Source: Plastoroseomonas hellenica (lineage in GTDB: Bacteria; Pseudomonadota; Alphaproteobacteria; Acetobacterales; Acetobacteraceae). Taken from it: DNA of 64,000 bases. The stretch lies in NCBI RefSeq assembly GCF_018129085.1, contig NZ_JAAGBB010000001.1, forward strand, positions 124,001-188,000, given 5' to 3'. Under the pieces are notes generated by a model. It was not told the origin of the DNA and ran no database searches. It saw nothing but the letters and a program-made list of their open reading frames with translations. Within the stretch, counting starts at the first letter, position 1, and the number at the start of each line of letters is the position of its first letter. Below, one piece after another: positions 16,816-25,048 of this stretch. A program made the position numbers and the translations under genes.

Positions 16816-17229
16816 ATGCCTTCAATCCTGTTGCTTCCATTCCTTCTCCTGCTGACTGCCTGCGCGCCGCGCGGGGCGGAAGTCGCCGCCGAAGCAAGAC
16901 AGCGCCTCATCGGCATGGATGCCGATGATCTGCGATCCTGCGCCGGCATCCCGACGCGGACCCTTCGCTTGGGCGACGGATCCGAGCTGTTCTCCTATGA
17001 GCAGCAGAATGAGAATGTCGGCGGTCTGAACGTCAGCATACCGATGGCAGGCGGATTCCGTCTGGCGGGCAGTGGCTCCTATTGTCACGCGCTGTTCCGC
17101 GTCGCGCAGGGCCGCGTGGCCGGGCTCGCCTATACCGGCGACAGCGACGATGTGGATGGGCGGGACGGTGTCTGCGCCCCGATCGTCCGCGGGTGCCTGC
17201 GCCAGTTGGAAGCCGCTCCCCAGCGATAG
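16816..17229 (+). CDS. Small predicted lipoprotein of unknown function
   Basis: A 137-residue protein with a short lipoprotein signal (MPSILLLPFLLLLTAC, lipobox LTAC with Cys16). The mature part has five cysteines beyond the lipid-bearing one (in RSCAG, SYCHAL, DGVCAPI and RGCLR), a SmpA/OmlA-like layout but no assignable family. A TERxL-like turn (IGMDADDLRSCAGIPTRTLR) resembles the start of BamE/OmlA-type folds. It is convergent with the serine hydrolase. Envelope location is inferred from the lipobox. Confidence 0.72.
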   Translation: MPSILLLPFLLLLTACAPRGAEVAAEARQRLIGMDADDLRSCAGIPTRTLRLGDGSELFSYEQQNENVGGLNVSIPMAGGFRLAGSGSYCHALFRVAQGRVAGLAYTGDSDDVDGRDGVCAPIVRGCLRQLEAAPQR

Positions 17230-17247
17230 GTGCGTGCCGGACCGAAA

Positions 17248-18090
17248 CTACCCGATCTCTTCCCAGCAGGCCCGCGCGATGCCGCCGATGGTCGCGAAGG
17301 ATGTGACATAACCGGGCGTCCCATCCGGCAGCGTGTCCGGTACGGAATCGGTCGTCGCTGCCAGGATGAACAGCGGCCGCCCGTCGCGGAAGACGATGCC
17401 GGCATCCATCCGGCCGCGACGGCCACGGCCGGTCTTGTGCGCGACCTTGGTTCCGTAGGGCAGTTGCGACGGGATCAGGTTCCGCAGCAATTGCCAGCTC
17501 AGGATATCGAGCCCGAGAGCGCAGAGCGCGGTGCTGCAGCCGAGCGCCGCCGCCGCCGCGGCGTCCGTGGTGCCGCGCAGGATCAGGTCGAGCAGCAGCA
17601 CCTGGTCGGCCGGCGTGGTCGCGGTCGTGGCCTCGATCGGGTGATCCCAGGCAAGGCCGAGCGGCGGGATCAGGCCGCGATGCCGCGTCGCCACCATGCC
17701 GATGGACCGGCAATAGGCATCCATGGTGCCTTCGCCCAGGCGTTCCAGCACGATCTGGGTGCAGACATTGTCGCTGGTGATGATCATGTTCACCAGTGCG
17801 TCGCGGAACGGGATGACGCAGCCCGGCGTCATGTAGCGATAGGTGCCGGACGCGACATCCTTCTGATGCCGCGCCTCGATGGTGACCGGCGCCATCAGCT
17901 CGATCCGGCCTTCATGCACGGCCTTCAGCGCCGCCATCAGGATCGAGGTCTTGCGCGTGCTGGCCGACGGCACGGGAACCGCGCCGTCGCGATCCGCGTC
18001 CTGGCCGGTGGTCAGATCCTTCAGGAACCAGCTTGTCCGGAACGGCTGCGCATCGCAGATCGCGTTCATCCGCTTCACCAGGGTCTGCAT
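17248..18090 (-). CDS. Class-A-beta-lactamase-like serine hydrolase without signal peptide
   Basis: A 280-residue member of the serine beta-lactamase/transpeptidase fold. It has SxxK (Ser44-Thr-Arg-Lys47), SDN (Ser106-Asp107-Asn108) and KTG (Lys219-Thr220-Gly221) motifs in the correct order and spacing. The ExxLN omega-loop motif that supplies the deacylating Glu of true class A enzymes is not visible before the TTPAD helix. The start at 18090 is fixed by GGAGG 7 nt upstream; no export signal precedes the fold. It is divergent from fecI-like sigma factor across the gap containing the Fur box. A cytosolic esterase/peptidase role is as likely as drug hydrolysis. Confidence 0.8.
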   Translation of the reverse strand: MQTLVKRMNAICDAQPFRTSWFLKDLTTGQDADRDGAVPVPSASTRKTSILMAALKAVHEGRIELMAPVTIEARHQKDVASGTYRYMTPGCVIPFRDALVNMIITSDNVCTQIVLERLGEGTMDAYCRSIGMVATRHRGLIPPLGLAWDHPIEATTATTPADQVLLLDLILRGTTDAAAAAALGCSTALCALGLDILSWQLLRNLIPSQLPYGTKVAHKTGRGRRGRMDAGIVFRDGRPLFILAATTDSVPDTLPDGTPGYVTSFATIGGIARACWEEIG

Positions 18091-18188
18091 CGTCGTTCCT
18101 CCACGGGCCCAGCCGAGACGATCATGCTTCGGCGCGACCGCGGCGTCGACGGAGCCTCCCTCGCGCAGCCGAGGCTGCCTCAGCCAAT

Positions 18189-18203
18189 TGATAGTCATTC
18201 TCA
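18189..18203. promoter_or_regulatory. Fur box (7-1-7)
   Basis: TGATAGT-C-ATTCTCA matches 12 of the 14 defined positions of the Fur 7-1-7 consensus TGATAAT-n-ATTATCA. It lies 38 bp before the sigma-factor ATG and 99 bp from the divergent serine-hydrolase start. The FecI/FecR/TonB-receptor genes downstream make iron repression very plausible. Confidence 0.75.
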
Positions 18204-18240
18204 TCCACGCTATGGGCTGTCTCGCCCGCGCCGGGCCAGG

Positions 18241-18810
18241 ATGCGCCGGAGGAAGACGCCGGGACGCGCGCTGCCCCTCTGGAACCGCTCGCCCTTGCCG
18301 AATGACAGCAAACTGGAGCTCTACTTCGCCCACAGGCCGGCGCTGGTCGAGTACGCGGCCGCTCTGCTGGGCGACCGCGGGCACGCCGAGGATCTGGTTC
18401 AGGAGGCCTTCCTGCGTTTCGTCCCGGACGGCCGGTCAGGGGATGCGGCGATCCTCAACCCCGCAGCCTATCTCTACCGCGTCGTCCGCAACCTGGCCTG
18501 GGACCAGCTTCGCCGGCATGGCGGCGAGCGGCGCCGCGAACAGGAACCGGCCTTCTGGATGCGTCCCGCCGCGCCGCGCACGCCGGAGGAGGACGCGATC
18601 CACCGGCAGACCGTCGCAAGGGTTGCCGGTATCCTCGCCGGCCTGCCGGAGAAGGCCAGGATCGCGCTCGAGATGCAGCGCTTCGGTGGCCACACCCTGG
18701 CGGAAATAGCGGCGCGGCTTGGCGTCTCCGTGCCGACGGCCCACCGCCTCGCGCGCGATGCCCTGCTGCGCGTCGCCATCGCCCTCGATCAGGATGAGGG
18801 GCAGCCGTGA
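18241..18810 (+). CDS. ECF sigma factor, FecI type
   Basis: RNA polymerase sigma factor of up to 189 residues. Region 2 is seen in LVEYAAALLGDRGHAEDLVQEAFLRF and YLYRVVRNLAWDQLRRHGGE. Region 4 is seen in LAGLPEKARIALEMQRFGGH and LGVSVPTAHRLARDAL. The start is uncertain: ATG 18241 or TTG 18295, which gives 171 residues, closer to the FecI norm. It is followed by a FecR anti-sigma/regulator and a TonB receptor with a signalling domain, the standard cell-surface signalling triad. The Fur box upstream indicates induction under iron shortage. Confidence 0.92.
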   Translation: MRRRKTPGRALPLWNRSPLPNDSKLELYFAHRPALVEYAAALLGDRGHAEDLVQEAFLRFVPDGRSGDAAILNPAAYLYRVVRNLAWDQLRRHGGERRREQEPAFWMRPAAPRTPEEDAIHRQTVARVAGILAGLPEKARIALEMQRFGGHTLAEIAARLGVSVPTAHRLARDALLRVAIALDQDEGQP

Positions 18811-18907
18811 GCGACATGAAAAGGAAACCGGCCTGCCGCGTCATGGGGAGACGCGGACCGGATGGTGCCGGCATCGCGGCGATGCATGGGGTGGGAAGCG
18901 GGGCGGC

Positions 18908-19921
18908 ATGAGTATCGAGCATCCATCCGATCCTCTGCTGGAAGAGGCAATGGACTGGTTGGTGCGGCTTCAGGCGTCGCCGGGAGACGCCGCCCTGGCA
19001 GCGGCCTGCGAGAGCTGGGCCGGGCGTGACGCCGCACATGGCCGCGCCTGGGCCCGGGCCATGCGCGCCTGGGCGCTGGTCGGTGAGGTGCCGCCGGCGC
19101 ATGTCGCGCAGTGGTCGGCCGGCACCGCCGCTGGTGGGGGCCTGCCGGCGGCCCCGGCACCGCGACGGCAGGATGGCCGTGCAGCGCCGCGGCGCCGCTT
19201 GCTGGCGGGCCTGGCCTTCGGCACCGCGGCGGCTTGCCTGGCGGTTGCGGTGCTGCCGGATGCGGTGCTGCGGCTGCGCGCCGATGAGGCCACCGGCACC
19301 GGCGAGAGCCGCCGCGTGACGCTCGCGGATGGCACTGTCATCCACCTGGCCCCGCGCAGCGCCATCGCGACCCACTACACCGCCGCGGCCCGCCGCGTGG
19401 TCTTGCTGGCGGGCGAGGCCTTCTTCGAGGTGGCGCCTGCCCCCGATCGCCCCTTCACCGCGTCGGCCGAGGGGCTGGATGTGCGGGTGATCGGCACCGC
19501 CTTCGACCTGCGGCTGGCGGGCGACCAGTTGGAGGTCGCGGTGCAGCACGGCCGCGTACGATTGGTCTACGATCGCGCGACGCCGCCGCTGGAGGCCGAC
19601 CTCGCCGCCGGCGAGCGGATGCGCGTGGCGCTCGGCGGCGGGGCGGCCACACGGGGATGGCTGCCGCCGGCCGAAGTCGCGGGATGGCGGGATGGCGTGC
19701 TCTTCGTCCAGGACACGACGGTGGCCGAGGTGGTGGAGGTGCTGCGCCGCTACCATGCCGGCTGGGTGCTGCTGCGGGATGAAAGGCTGGCCGCCCGGCG
19801 CGTTACCGGCCTCTACGACCTGCGCGATATCGGCCGCGCGCTCCGCGCCCTGGTGCAGCCCCATGGCGGCCAGGTGCGGGAAGTGACCCCACTGCTGTAC
19901 ATTATGACCGGGAATTCATGA
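18908..19921 (+). CDS. FecR-family anti-sigma/signal-transducing membrane protein
   Basis: A 337-residue single-pass inner-membrane protein. A cytoplasmic DUF4880 domain (AMDWLVRLQASPGDAALAAA, WARAMRAWALV) occupies about residues 8-60. A transmembrane segment (LLAGLAFGTAAACLAVAVLP) lies near 98-117. The periplasmic FecR domain follows (RRVTLADGTVIHLAPRSAI, GEAFFEVAP) with a secretin/TonB-short-N-like tail that contacts the receptor. It relays ligand occupancy of the TonB receptor to the FecI-like sigma factor. The start at 18908 (MSIEHPSDPLLEEAM) lies 97 bp after the sigma gene. Confidence 0.9.
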   Translation: MSIEHPSDPLLEEAMDWLVRLQASPGDAALAAACESWAGRDAAHGRAWARAMRAWALVGEVPPAHVAQWSAGTAAGGGLPAAPAPRRQDGRAAPRRRLLAGLAFGTAAACLAVAVLPDAVLRLRADEATGTGESRRVTLADGTVIHLAPRSAIATHYTAAARRVVLLAGEAFFEVAPAPDRPFTASAEGLDVRVIGTAFDLRLAGDQLEVAVQHGRVRLVYDRATPPLEADLAAGERMRVALGGGAATRGWLPPAEVAGWRDGVLFVQDTTVAEVVEVLRRYHAGWVLLRDERLAARRVTGLYDLRDIGRALRALVQPHGGQVREVTPLLYIMTGNS

Positions 19922-19934
19922 TTTTTTGATCATG
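19917..19934. promoter_or_regulatory. Hairpin CATGAT-TTTTTG-ATCATG at the fecR stop codon
   Basis: Perfect 6-bp inverted repeat around a T-rich loop that includes the FecR stop codon. It could attenuate read-through to the receptor gene or be a fortuitous AT-rich palindrome in GC-rich DNA. Confidence 0.35.
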
Positions 19935-19988
19935 GCCTCGCTTCGGCGTGAAAAATGCCGGGGCGATCCGCGTCCTTGGGGACATACC

Positions 19989-20007
19989 GCGAATGACTCG
20001 CATTCGC
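19989..20007. promoter_or_regulatory. Palindrome GCGAATG-ACTCG-CATTCGC before the TonB receptor
   Basis: Perfect 7-bp inverted repeat with a 5-nt centre, 34 bp before the receptor ATG. Position suggests an operator or sigma-factor-linked control element for the receptor. The sequence is only distantly Fur-like. Confidence 0.45.
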
Positions 20008-20041
20008 TTCACCCAGGCATCCCGAGGACATCGCTTCCGAC

Positions 20042-22456
20042 ATGACGGGTATCTTCCACCGCCGGCCGGGCTGGCTGCTGGCCGGCACGGCCCTCACAGC
20101 CATCACCCTGTCCCTGCCTGCGGCCGCACAGCGGCCAGGGTCGGCGCCCGCCGCGACCCGCCCGACAGGGCGTGCCTTCGAGATCCCGGCTCAACCGCTG
20201 GCGAGCGCGCTGAACGCCTATGGCCGCCAGTCCGGGCTGCAGGTCACGGCCGAGGCCGGGGTGGTGGCGGGGCTGTCCTCCCAGCCCGTCTCCGGGACCT
20301 TCACCACGGAGGAGGCGCTGCACCGGCTGCTCGCCGGCACCGGGGTCACTTGGCATGTCACGGGCGACGGCACCGTGATGCTGACCCGTCCTCCCGCGCC
20401 GTCCGGCGCCCTGGCGGTGCCGGAGGTCAACGTCACCGCCGGACGGCTCCGGAGCTGGAGCCCGGTCAGGGGCTACGCCGCCATGATCGGCGCCGCCGGT
20501 ACCCGCACCGACACGCCGCTGCTGGAAACGCCGCAATCGGTCTCGATCGTCACCGCCGACCAGATCCGCGCGACCGACAGCAGCAGCGTGACGGAAGCAC
20601 TGGCCTATACTCCGGGCCTGGCGGCGCAGGCATCGACCTATAGCCGCATGGCGGATGATCTCATGATCCGCGGCTTCAACGTCGCCGACGGCTATAGCGG
20701 CATCCTGCGTGATGGCATGCGCCTCGGGCCCAATGTCTACGGCACGGTCCAGGAACCCTACGGCCTGGAACGGGTCGAGGTGGTGCGCGGCGCCGCCTCC
20801 GTGCTCTACGGCCAGCTCACCCCGGGCGGGCTGGTCAACACCGTCAGCAAGCGGCCGACCGACGAGCCGCTGCACGAGCTGAACATCGGCTATGGCAGCT
20901 ACAACCGCCGCTTCATTTCCGGCGATTTCGGCGACCGGCTGACCGAGGACGGCACGGTGACCTATCGCCTCACCGGCCTCTGGCGCGATGCGGATAGCTG
21001 GATCGATCACACTGAGGACAACCGCCGCTACATCGCGCCGGCCATCACCTGGCGGCCGACCCAGGACACCTCGCTCACCCTGCTCGCGAGCTATCAGCGC
21101 ACCGAGACGCAGTTCAGCGCGCCGATGCCCTTCGCCGCACTCAACAGCGGCACCGTGCCGCGTGACTTCTTCAGCGGCGAGCCGGGCTTCGACCGCTTCC
21201 AGGTCGACGCCTATACCGCCGGCTACCTGCTGGAACACGCCTTCAGCGATCGCGTCGCCTTCCGCAGCAGCGCGCGCTATTTCACCTCCACCGGTCGCTG
21301 GGACTACCTGACCTTCCTGTCGCTCGCACCCAACGGCACCCTCTCGCGCGGCCTCAGCCAGCGGGAGGAGAGCTCCACCGGCTTGGTCGCCGACAATTCG
21401 CTGGAGCTGCGCTTCGATACCGGCCCGGCATCCCACACCTTGCTGGCCGGCGTCGACTATTTCACCGCGCGTTACAACTCGCACCGCTACACCACCGGCA
21501 CCGCCTATCCGATCAACGTCAACAACCCGGTCTATGGCCGGCTGCCGATCGTCAACCGCGCGGCCGATCGCGGCAGCCGGGTGAATGGCGATCAGGTCGG
21601 GATCTATGCGCAGGACCAGATCCGGCTCTTCGATCGCCTGGTGCTGACCCTCGGCGGCCGCTACGACTGGTCGAGCCGCGAGACGGAGATCTTCCGCACC
21701 GGCCAGCGCAGCAGCCAGGACGACAGCGCCTTCACCAGCCGCGTCGGGCTCGTCTATCTCTTCGACAGCGGCTTCGCGCCCTATGTCAGCTTCAGCCAGT
21801 CCTTCGCGCCCAATATCGGCTCGGACCGGAACGGCGGCGCCTTCAGCCCGACGCGCGGCACGCAGTACGAGGTGGGGCTGCGCTACCAGCCGCCGGGAAC
21901 CAGCCTGCTGTTTTCCGCCGCCGCCTATCAGCTCACCCAGCAGGACGCCCTGGTTACCGATCTCGTCGATCCGAACTACCAGGTCCAGGCTGGCGAGGTG
22001 CGCTCACGCGGCTTCGAGCTGGAGGCGCGGGGCGATATCGGCCCCTTCGGCTTCGTCGCTTCCTACTCCTATACCGATGCGCGCACGACGGAGACCACCG
22101 TCGCGGCGCAGCGTGGCCAGCGCGTGCCCCTGGTGCCCTACAACACCGCGGCGCTCTGGGGCGATGTCCGGCTCGACGGCATCGGCCTTCCGGGGCTGAA
22201 GATCGGCGGCGGCGTGCGCTTCGTGGGCGCGGCCAACGTCCCCGGCTTTTCCCGCGACACGCCGAGCTATGTGCTGGCCGACGCCATGGTGCGCTACGAT
22301 CTCGATCATCTGGCACCGAGCCTGCGCGGCACCTCGATCACGATCAACGCCCATAACCTGTTCGGGGAGAAGTACTTCACCTGCGCGGGCGATTCCGGCG
22401 GCTGCCGCTACGGCGCGCCGCGCACCGTACTCGCCACGCTCAGCTATCGCTGGTAG
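20042..22456 (+). CDS. TonB-dependent siderophore receptor with N-terminal signalling (STN) domain
   Basis: Outer-membrane receptor of 804 residues. A signal peptide ends near LPAAAQ. An STN secretin/TonB domain occupies about residues 45-105 (FEIPAQPLASALNAYGRQSG). The plug starts with LLETPQSVSIVTADQIR, continues DLMIRGFNVADGYSGILRDG and contains VEVVRGAASVLYGQLTPGG. A 22-strand-type barrel follows, with the FhuA/FpvA-like NIGYGSYNRRFISGDF, and ends YGAPRTVLATLSYRW with an aromatic C-terminus. It imports a ferric siderophore using TonB energy and signals through FecR/FecI. The siderophore is not predictable. No siderophore biosynthesis genes are in the window. Confidence 0.95.
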   Translation: MTGIFHRRPGWLLAGTALTAITLSLPAAAQRPGSAPAATRPTGRAFEIPAQPLASALNAYGRQSGLQVTAEAGVVAGLSSQPVSGTFTTEEALHRLLAGTGVTWHVTGDGTVMLTRPPAPSGALAVPEVNVTAGRLRSWSPVRGYAAMIGAAGTRTDTPLLETPQSVSIVTADQIRATDSSSVTEALAYTPGLAAQASTYSRMADDLMIRGFNVADGYSGILRDGMRLGPNVYGTVQEPYGLERVEVVRGAASVLYGQLTPGGLVNTVSKRPTDEPLHELNIGYGSYNRRFISGDFGDRLTEDGTVTYRLTGLWRDADSWIDHTEDNRRYIAPAITWRPTQDTSLTLLASYQRTETQFSAPMPFAALNSGTVPRDFFSGEPGFDRFQVDAYTAGYLLEHAFSDRVAFRSSARYFTSTGRWDYLTFLSLAPNGTLSRGLSQREESSTGLVADNSLELRFDTGPASHTLLAGVDYFTARYNSHRYTTGTAYPINVNNPVYGRLPIVNRAADRGSRVNGDQVGIYAQDQIRLFDRLVLTLGGRYDWSSRETEIFRTGQRSSQDDSAFTSRVGLVYLFDSGFAPYVSFSQSFAPNIGSDRNGGAFSPTRGTQYEVGLRYQPPGTSLLFSAAAYQLTQQDALVTDLVDPNYQVQAGEVRSRGFELEARGDIGPFGFVASYSYTDARTTETTVAAQRGQRVPLVPYNTAALWGDVRLDGIGLPGLKIGGGVRFVGAANVPGFSRDTPSYVLADAMVRYDLDHLAPSLRGTSITINAHNLFGEKYFTCAGDSGGCRYGAPRTVLATLSYRW

Positions 22457-22474
22457 GCGCTGGCCCTTTCGGGC

Positions 22475-22491
22475 GGCGGGCGATCCCCGCC
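22475..22491 (+). terminator. Hairpin after the TonB receptor
   Basis: GGCGGG-CGATC-CCCGCC, a perfect 6-bp GC stem 19 bp after the receptor stop, with no clear T run. The remaining 185 bp to the next gene hold no other recognisable signal. Confidence 0.4.
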
Positions 22492-22676
22492 CCTCGATCG
22501 GAGCGCGCCGATTTGTTACGATGACTTCGGGCTACGCGACCTGTTGCGGCCCGGATGCGGATCTGCTGGATGGCACCCTTGTCGAATGGGCAAGGCTTGA
22601 ACGTTAGCTTGGATGGCTCCCGGTCGCGCCTTATGTCTGCGGCTGGGGTTCAGAAAGCCATTCATCGGGACCGACC

Positions 22677-23588
22677 ATGCTCCGGCACTTCCAAGCCAGA
22701 TCCGACCAGCCTGCGGCCAAAGCCGACCAGCCATCCCCCGGCCGTCGGGCGCGCTTTCCGGACGAGGTTCGCGGGGCGCTGCGGCTGCTCGAAGGGGCGC
22801 TGGCGCGCAAGGGGATGTCGCCGGCGATGCGTGTCGTGGGCAAGGCGGAAGGGCTCGTCGCCGCCTCCTACAACGTTCACAAATGCATCGGCGTCGATAA
22901 GCGTTTCGACCCCGGCCGCGTCGCCGCCGTCATTGCCGAGCTCGATGCCGATGTCCTGGCCTTGCAGGAAGCCGATCGCCGCTTCGGCCGCCGGACCGGG
23001 CTGCTGGATCTCGGCACCGTCGAACGGCGGGCCGGGCTGCACCTGGTCCCGGTATCGTCGACGCCCGGCGGGCATGGCTGGCGGGGCAATGCGCTGCTGG
23101 TGCGCGGTGCCCACGCGACCCATGTCCGGCGCCTGACCCTGCCCGGCGCGGAGCCGCGCGGCGCGTTGATCGTGGAACTCTCATTTCCGACCGGTCCGCT
23201 CAGGGTCGTGGCGGCGCATCTCGGGCTGCTCCGCCGCCACCGCATCCTGCAGGCGGCCGCCATCCTGACGGCGATCGCGGAGGGTGAGGCGATGCCGACC
23301 CTGCTGCTCGGCGATCTCAACGAGTGGCGCACCGGCGCCGGCTCCTCTCTCTCGGTGCTGGAGCCGCTGTTCGGGCCCTTCGGACAGCCGCTGCCGAGCT
23401 TTCCCTCGCGCCTGCCCTTCCTGGCGCTGGACCAGATCCTCGGCCACCCGCGCGGCCTTGTCTCGCAGCTCGAGGTACATGACAGCGCCCTGGCGCGCGT
23501 CGCTTCGGACCATCTGCCGCTGCGCGCACGGATCGATCTGGCGGCGGCGCATGAAGCGGTCCAGGCGGCCCTGGCAACGGCTGCATGA
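22677..23588 (+). CDS. Endonuclease/exonuclease/phosphatase (EEP) family protein, YbhP-like
   Basis: A 303-residue Mg-dependent phosphoesterase. All EEP motifs are present: ASYNVHKCIG, LALQEADRRFG (metal Glu), VVAAHLGLLRRHR (catalytic His), LLLGDLNEW (Asp/Asn) and VASDHLPL (Asp-His pair). There is no signal peptide. Its stop overlaps the start of the cardiolipin-synthase-like gene by ATGA, so the two are made together, as with E. coli ybhP and its cls neighbour. A phospholipid headgroup or phosphodiester substrate is inferred from that pairing. Confidence 0.88.
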   Translation: MLRHFQARSDQPAAKADQPSPGRRARFPDEVRGALRLLEGALARKGMSPAMRVVGKAEGLVAASYNVHKCIGVDKRFDPGRVAAVIAELDADVLALQEADRRFGRRTGLLDLGTVERRAGLHLVPVSSTPGGHGWRGNALLVRGAHATHVRRLTLPGAEPRGALIVELSFPTGPLRVVAAHLGLLRRHRILQAAAILTAIAEGEAMPTLLLGDLNEWRTGAGSSLSVLEPLFGPFGQPLPSFPSRLPFLALDQILGHPRGLVSQLEVHDSALARVASDHLPLRARIDLAAAHEAVQAALATAA

Positions 23589-24997
23589 GCAACGCCGGAA
23601 CCCTGCCGAAGCCGGGTTCCGCGCCGTTGCCGGTGGCGGCGGCCTCCAGCCGCGTCGCGCTGCTCTCCGACGGGCATGAGGCCTTCGCTGCCCGGGCCGC
23701 CGCGGCGCGAGCGGCACGCCGCAGCCTCGATCTGCAATACTACATGTGGGAGAGCGACCTGACCGGCCAGCTCCTGGCGCGGGAGGTGCTGCATGCGGCG
23801 GATCGCGGCGTCCGCGTGCGCCTCTTGCTCGATGACATGTACGCGCTGGGGCGGGAATCCGATCTTACCGCCCTCGGTGCGCATCCGCGAATGCAGCTCC
23901 GGCGCTTCAATGCGGCGCGCTGGCGGCGCTGGGGACGGCTCGGGCTGCTGGTGGAGATGCTGTTCGGCAATTGGCACCTGAATCGACGGATGCACAACAA
24001 GGCCTGGATCGCCGACGGCCAGCTCGTGATCTGCGGCGGGCGCAACATTGGCGACCGCTATTTCGATGCCTCCGGCGATTTCAATTTCCGCGACCTAGAC
24101 CTGATCGTCGAAGGCAGGTCGGCGGCCGAGGCGACCGGCGTTTTTGACAGCTACTGGCGCAGCCGCCTGGCGCTATCGATCAAGCGTCTCCGCATCCGGT
24201 CCAACGCGCGTGCGCTGAAGCGCCTTCGCGCCGCTCTCGATGCCGTGGCGGCATCGCCGGAGGCCCAGCCTTTCCTGGACCGGCTCCGCGATGTCCAGGC
24301 GGAGGACCGGCATGGGCTGGCGGTCGAGGACGAGGCGATCCGCATCCTCTCCGATGCACCCGAAAAGGCCCGTGGGCGCGCCGGCAGCGCCGTGATGTCG
24401 GAGTTGACCGACCTGCTCGCCAATGCGCGGCGGGAAGCGCTGCTGATCTCCCCCTATTTCGTCCCGGGCGAAGCCGGCACCGCCCGATTGGTCGACATGG
24501 CGCGGGCGGGGGTACGGATCGCGGTCATCACCAATTCCCTCGCGGCGACGGACGTGGTCGCTGTTCATGGCGGCTATGCGCGCTATCGCGAACGCCTGAT
24601 CGCAGCCGGTATCGAGATCTTCGAGCTGAAGCGCAGCGAAGAGAAGACCGCCGGCGTCTTCGGCTCGCGCGGCGCCAGCCTGCACACCAAGGCGATCGTG
24701 GTGGATGACGGGCCGGTCTTCGTCGGTTCCTTCAATCTCGATCCGCGCTCGGCGAACCTCAACACGGAAATGGGCGTGCTGGTACGGCACCCGGCATTGG
24801 CGCGCCTCATCCGCTGGCACCACCGGCGGCTGACCGGTGGCGCGCGGAGTTGGCGGGTCCGGCTGACCCCGGCAGGACGGCTGGCCTGGGATGATGGCGT
24901 GACGGTGCGGTATGGCCCCACCGAACCCGACGCCTCCGTCAAGCGCCAGGCGCTGGCACGGGTGCTGCGCTGGCTGCCGATCGAATCGCAGCTATAG
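23585..24997 (+). CDS. Phospholipase D-family cardiolipin synthase (ClsC/YmdC type)
   Basis: A 470-residue PLD-superfamily enzyme with two HKD motifs: His137-x-Lys139 in RRMHNKAWIADGQ and His367-x-Lys369 in GASLHTKAIVVDDG. GGRNIGD and GSFNLDPRSANLNTEMG complete the active sites. LDLQYYMWESDLTG and the length match the ClsC subgroup, which makes cardiolipin from phosphatidylglycerol plus a second phospholipid. There is no N-terminal membrane anchor, so it is probably peripheral at the inner membrane. It is translationally coupled to the EEP gene. Confidence 0.88.
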   Translation: MSNAGTLPKPGSAPLPVAAASSRVALLSDGHEAFAARAAAARAARRSLDLQYYMWESDLTGQLLAREVLHAADRGVRVRLLLDDMYALGRESDLTALGAHPRMQLRRFNAARWRRWGRLGLLVEMLFGNWHLNRRMHNKAWIADGQLVICGGRNIGDRYFDASGDFNFRDLDLIVEGRSAAEATGVFDSYWRSRLALSIKRLRIRSNARALKRLRAALDAVAASPEAQPFLDRLRDVQAEDRHGLAVEDEAIRILSDAPEKARGRAGSAVMSELTDLLANARREALLISPYFVPGEAGTARLVDMARAGVRIAVITNSLAATDVVAVHGGYARYRERLIAAGIEIFELKRSEEKTAGVFGSRGASLHTKAIVVDDGPVFVGSFNLDPRSANLNTEMGVLVRHPALARLIRWHHRRLTGGARSWRVRLTPAGRLAWDDGVTVRYGPTEPDASVKRQALARVLRWLPIESQL

Positions 24998-25006
24998 AGC
25001 GTGATG

Positions 25007-25034
25007 TGATGCGTGAGCGCTGGCGAGCGCATCA
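25007..25034. terminator. Shared hairpin between convergent genes
   Basis: TGATGCG and CGCATCA form a perfect 7-bp stem around a 14-nt loop. It sits in the 51-bp gap between the cardiolipin-synthase stop and the RepA-like stop, where it could end transcription from both sides. Confidence 0.45.
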
Positions 25035-25048
25035 TGCTCCAGCGACGG

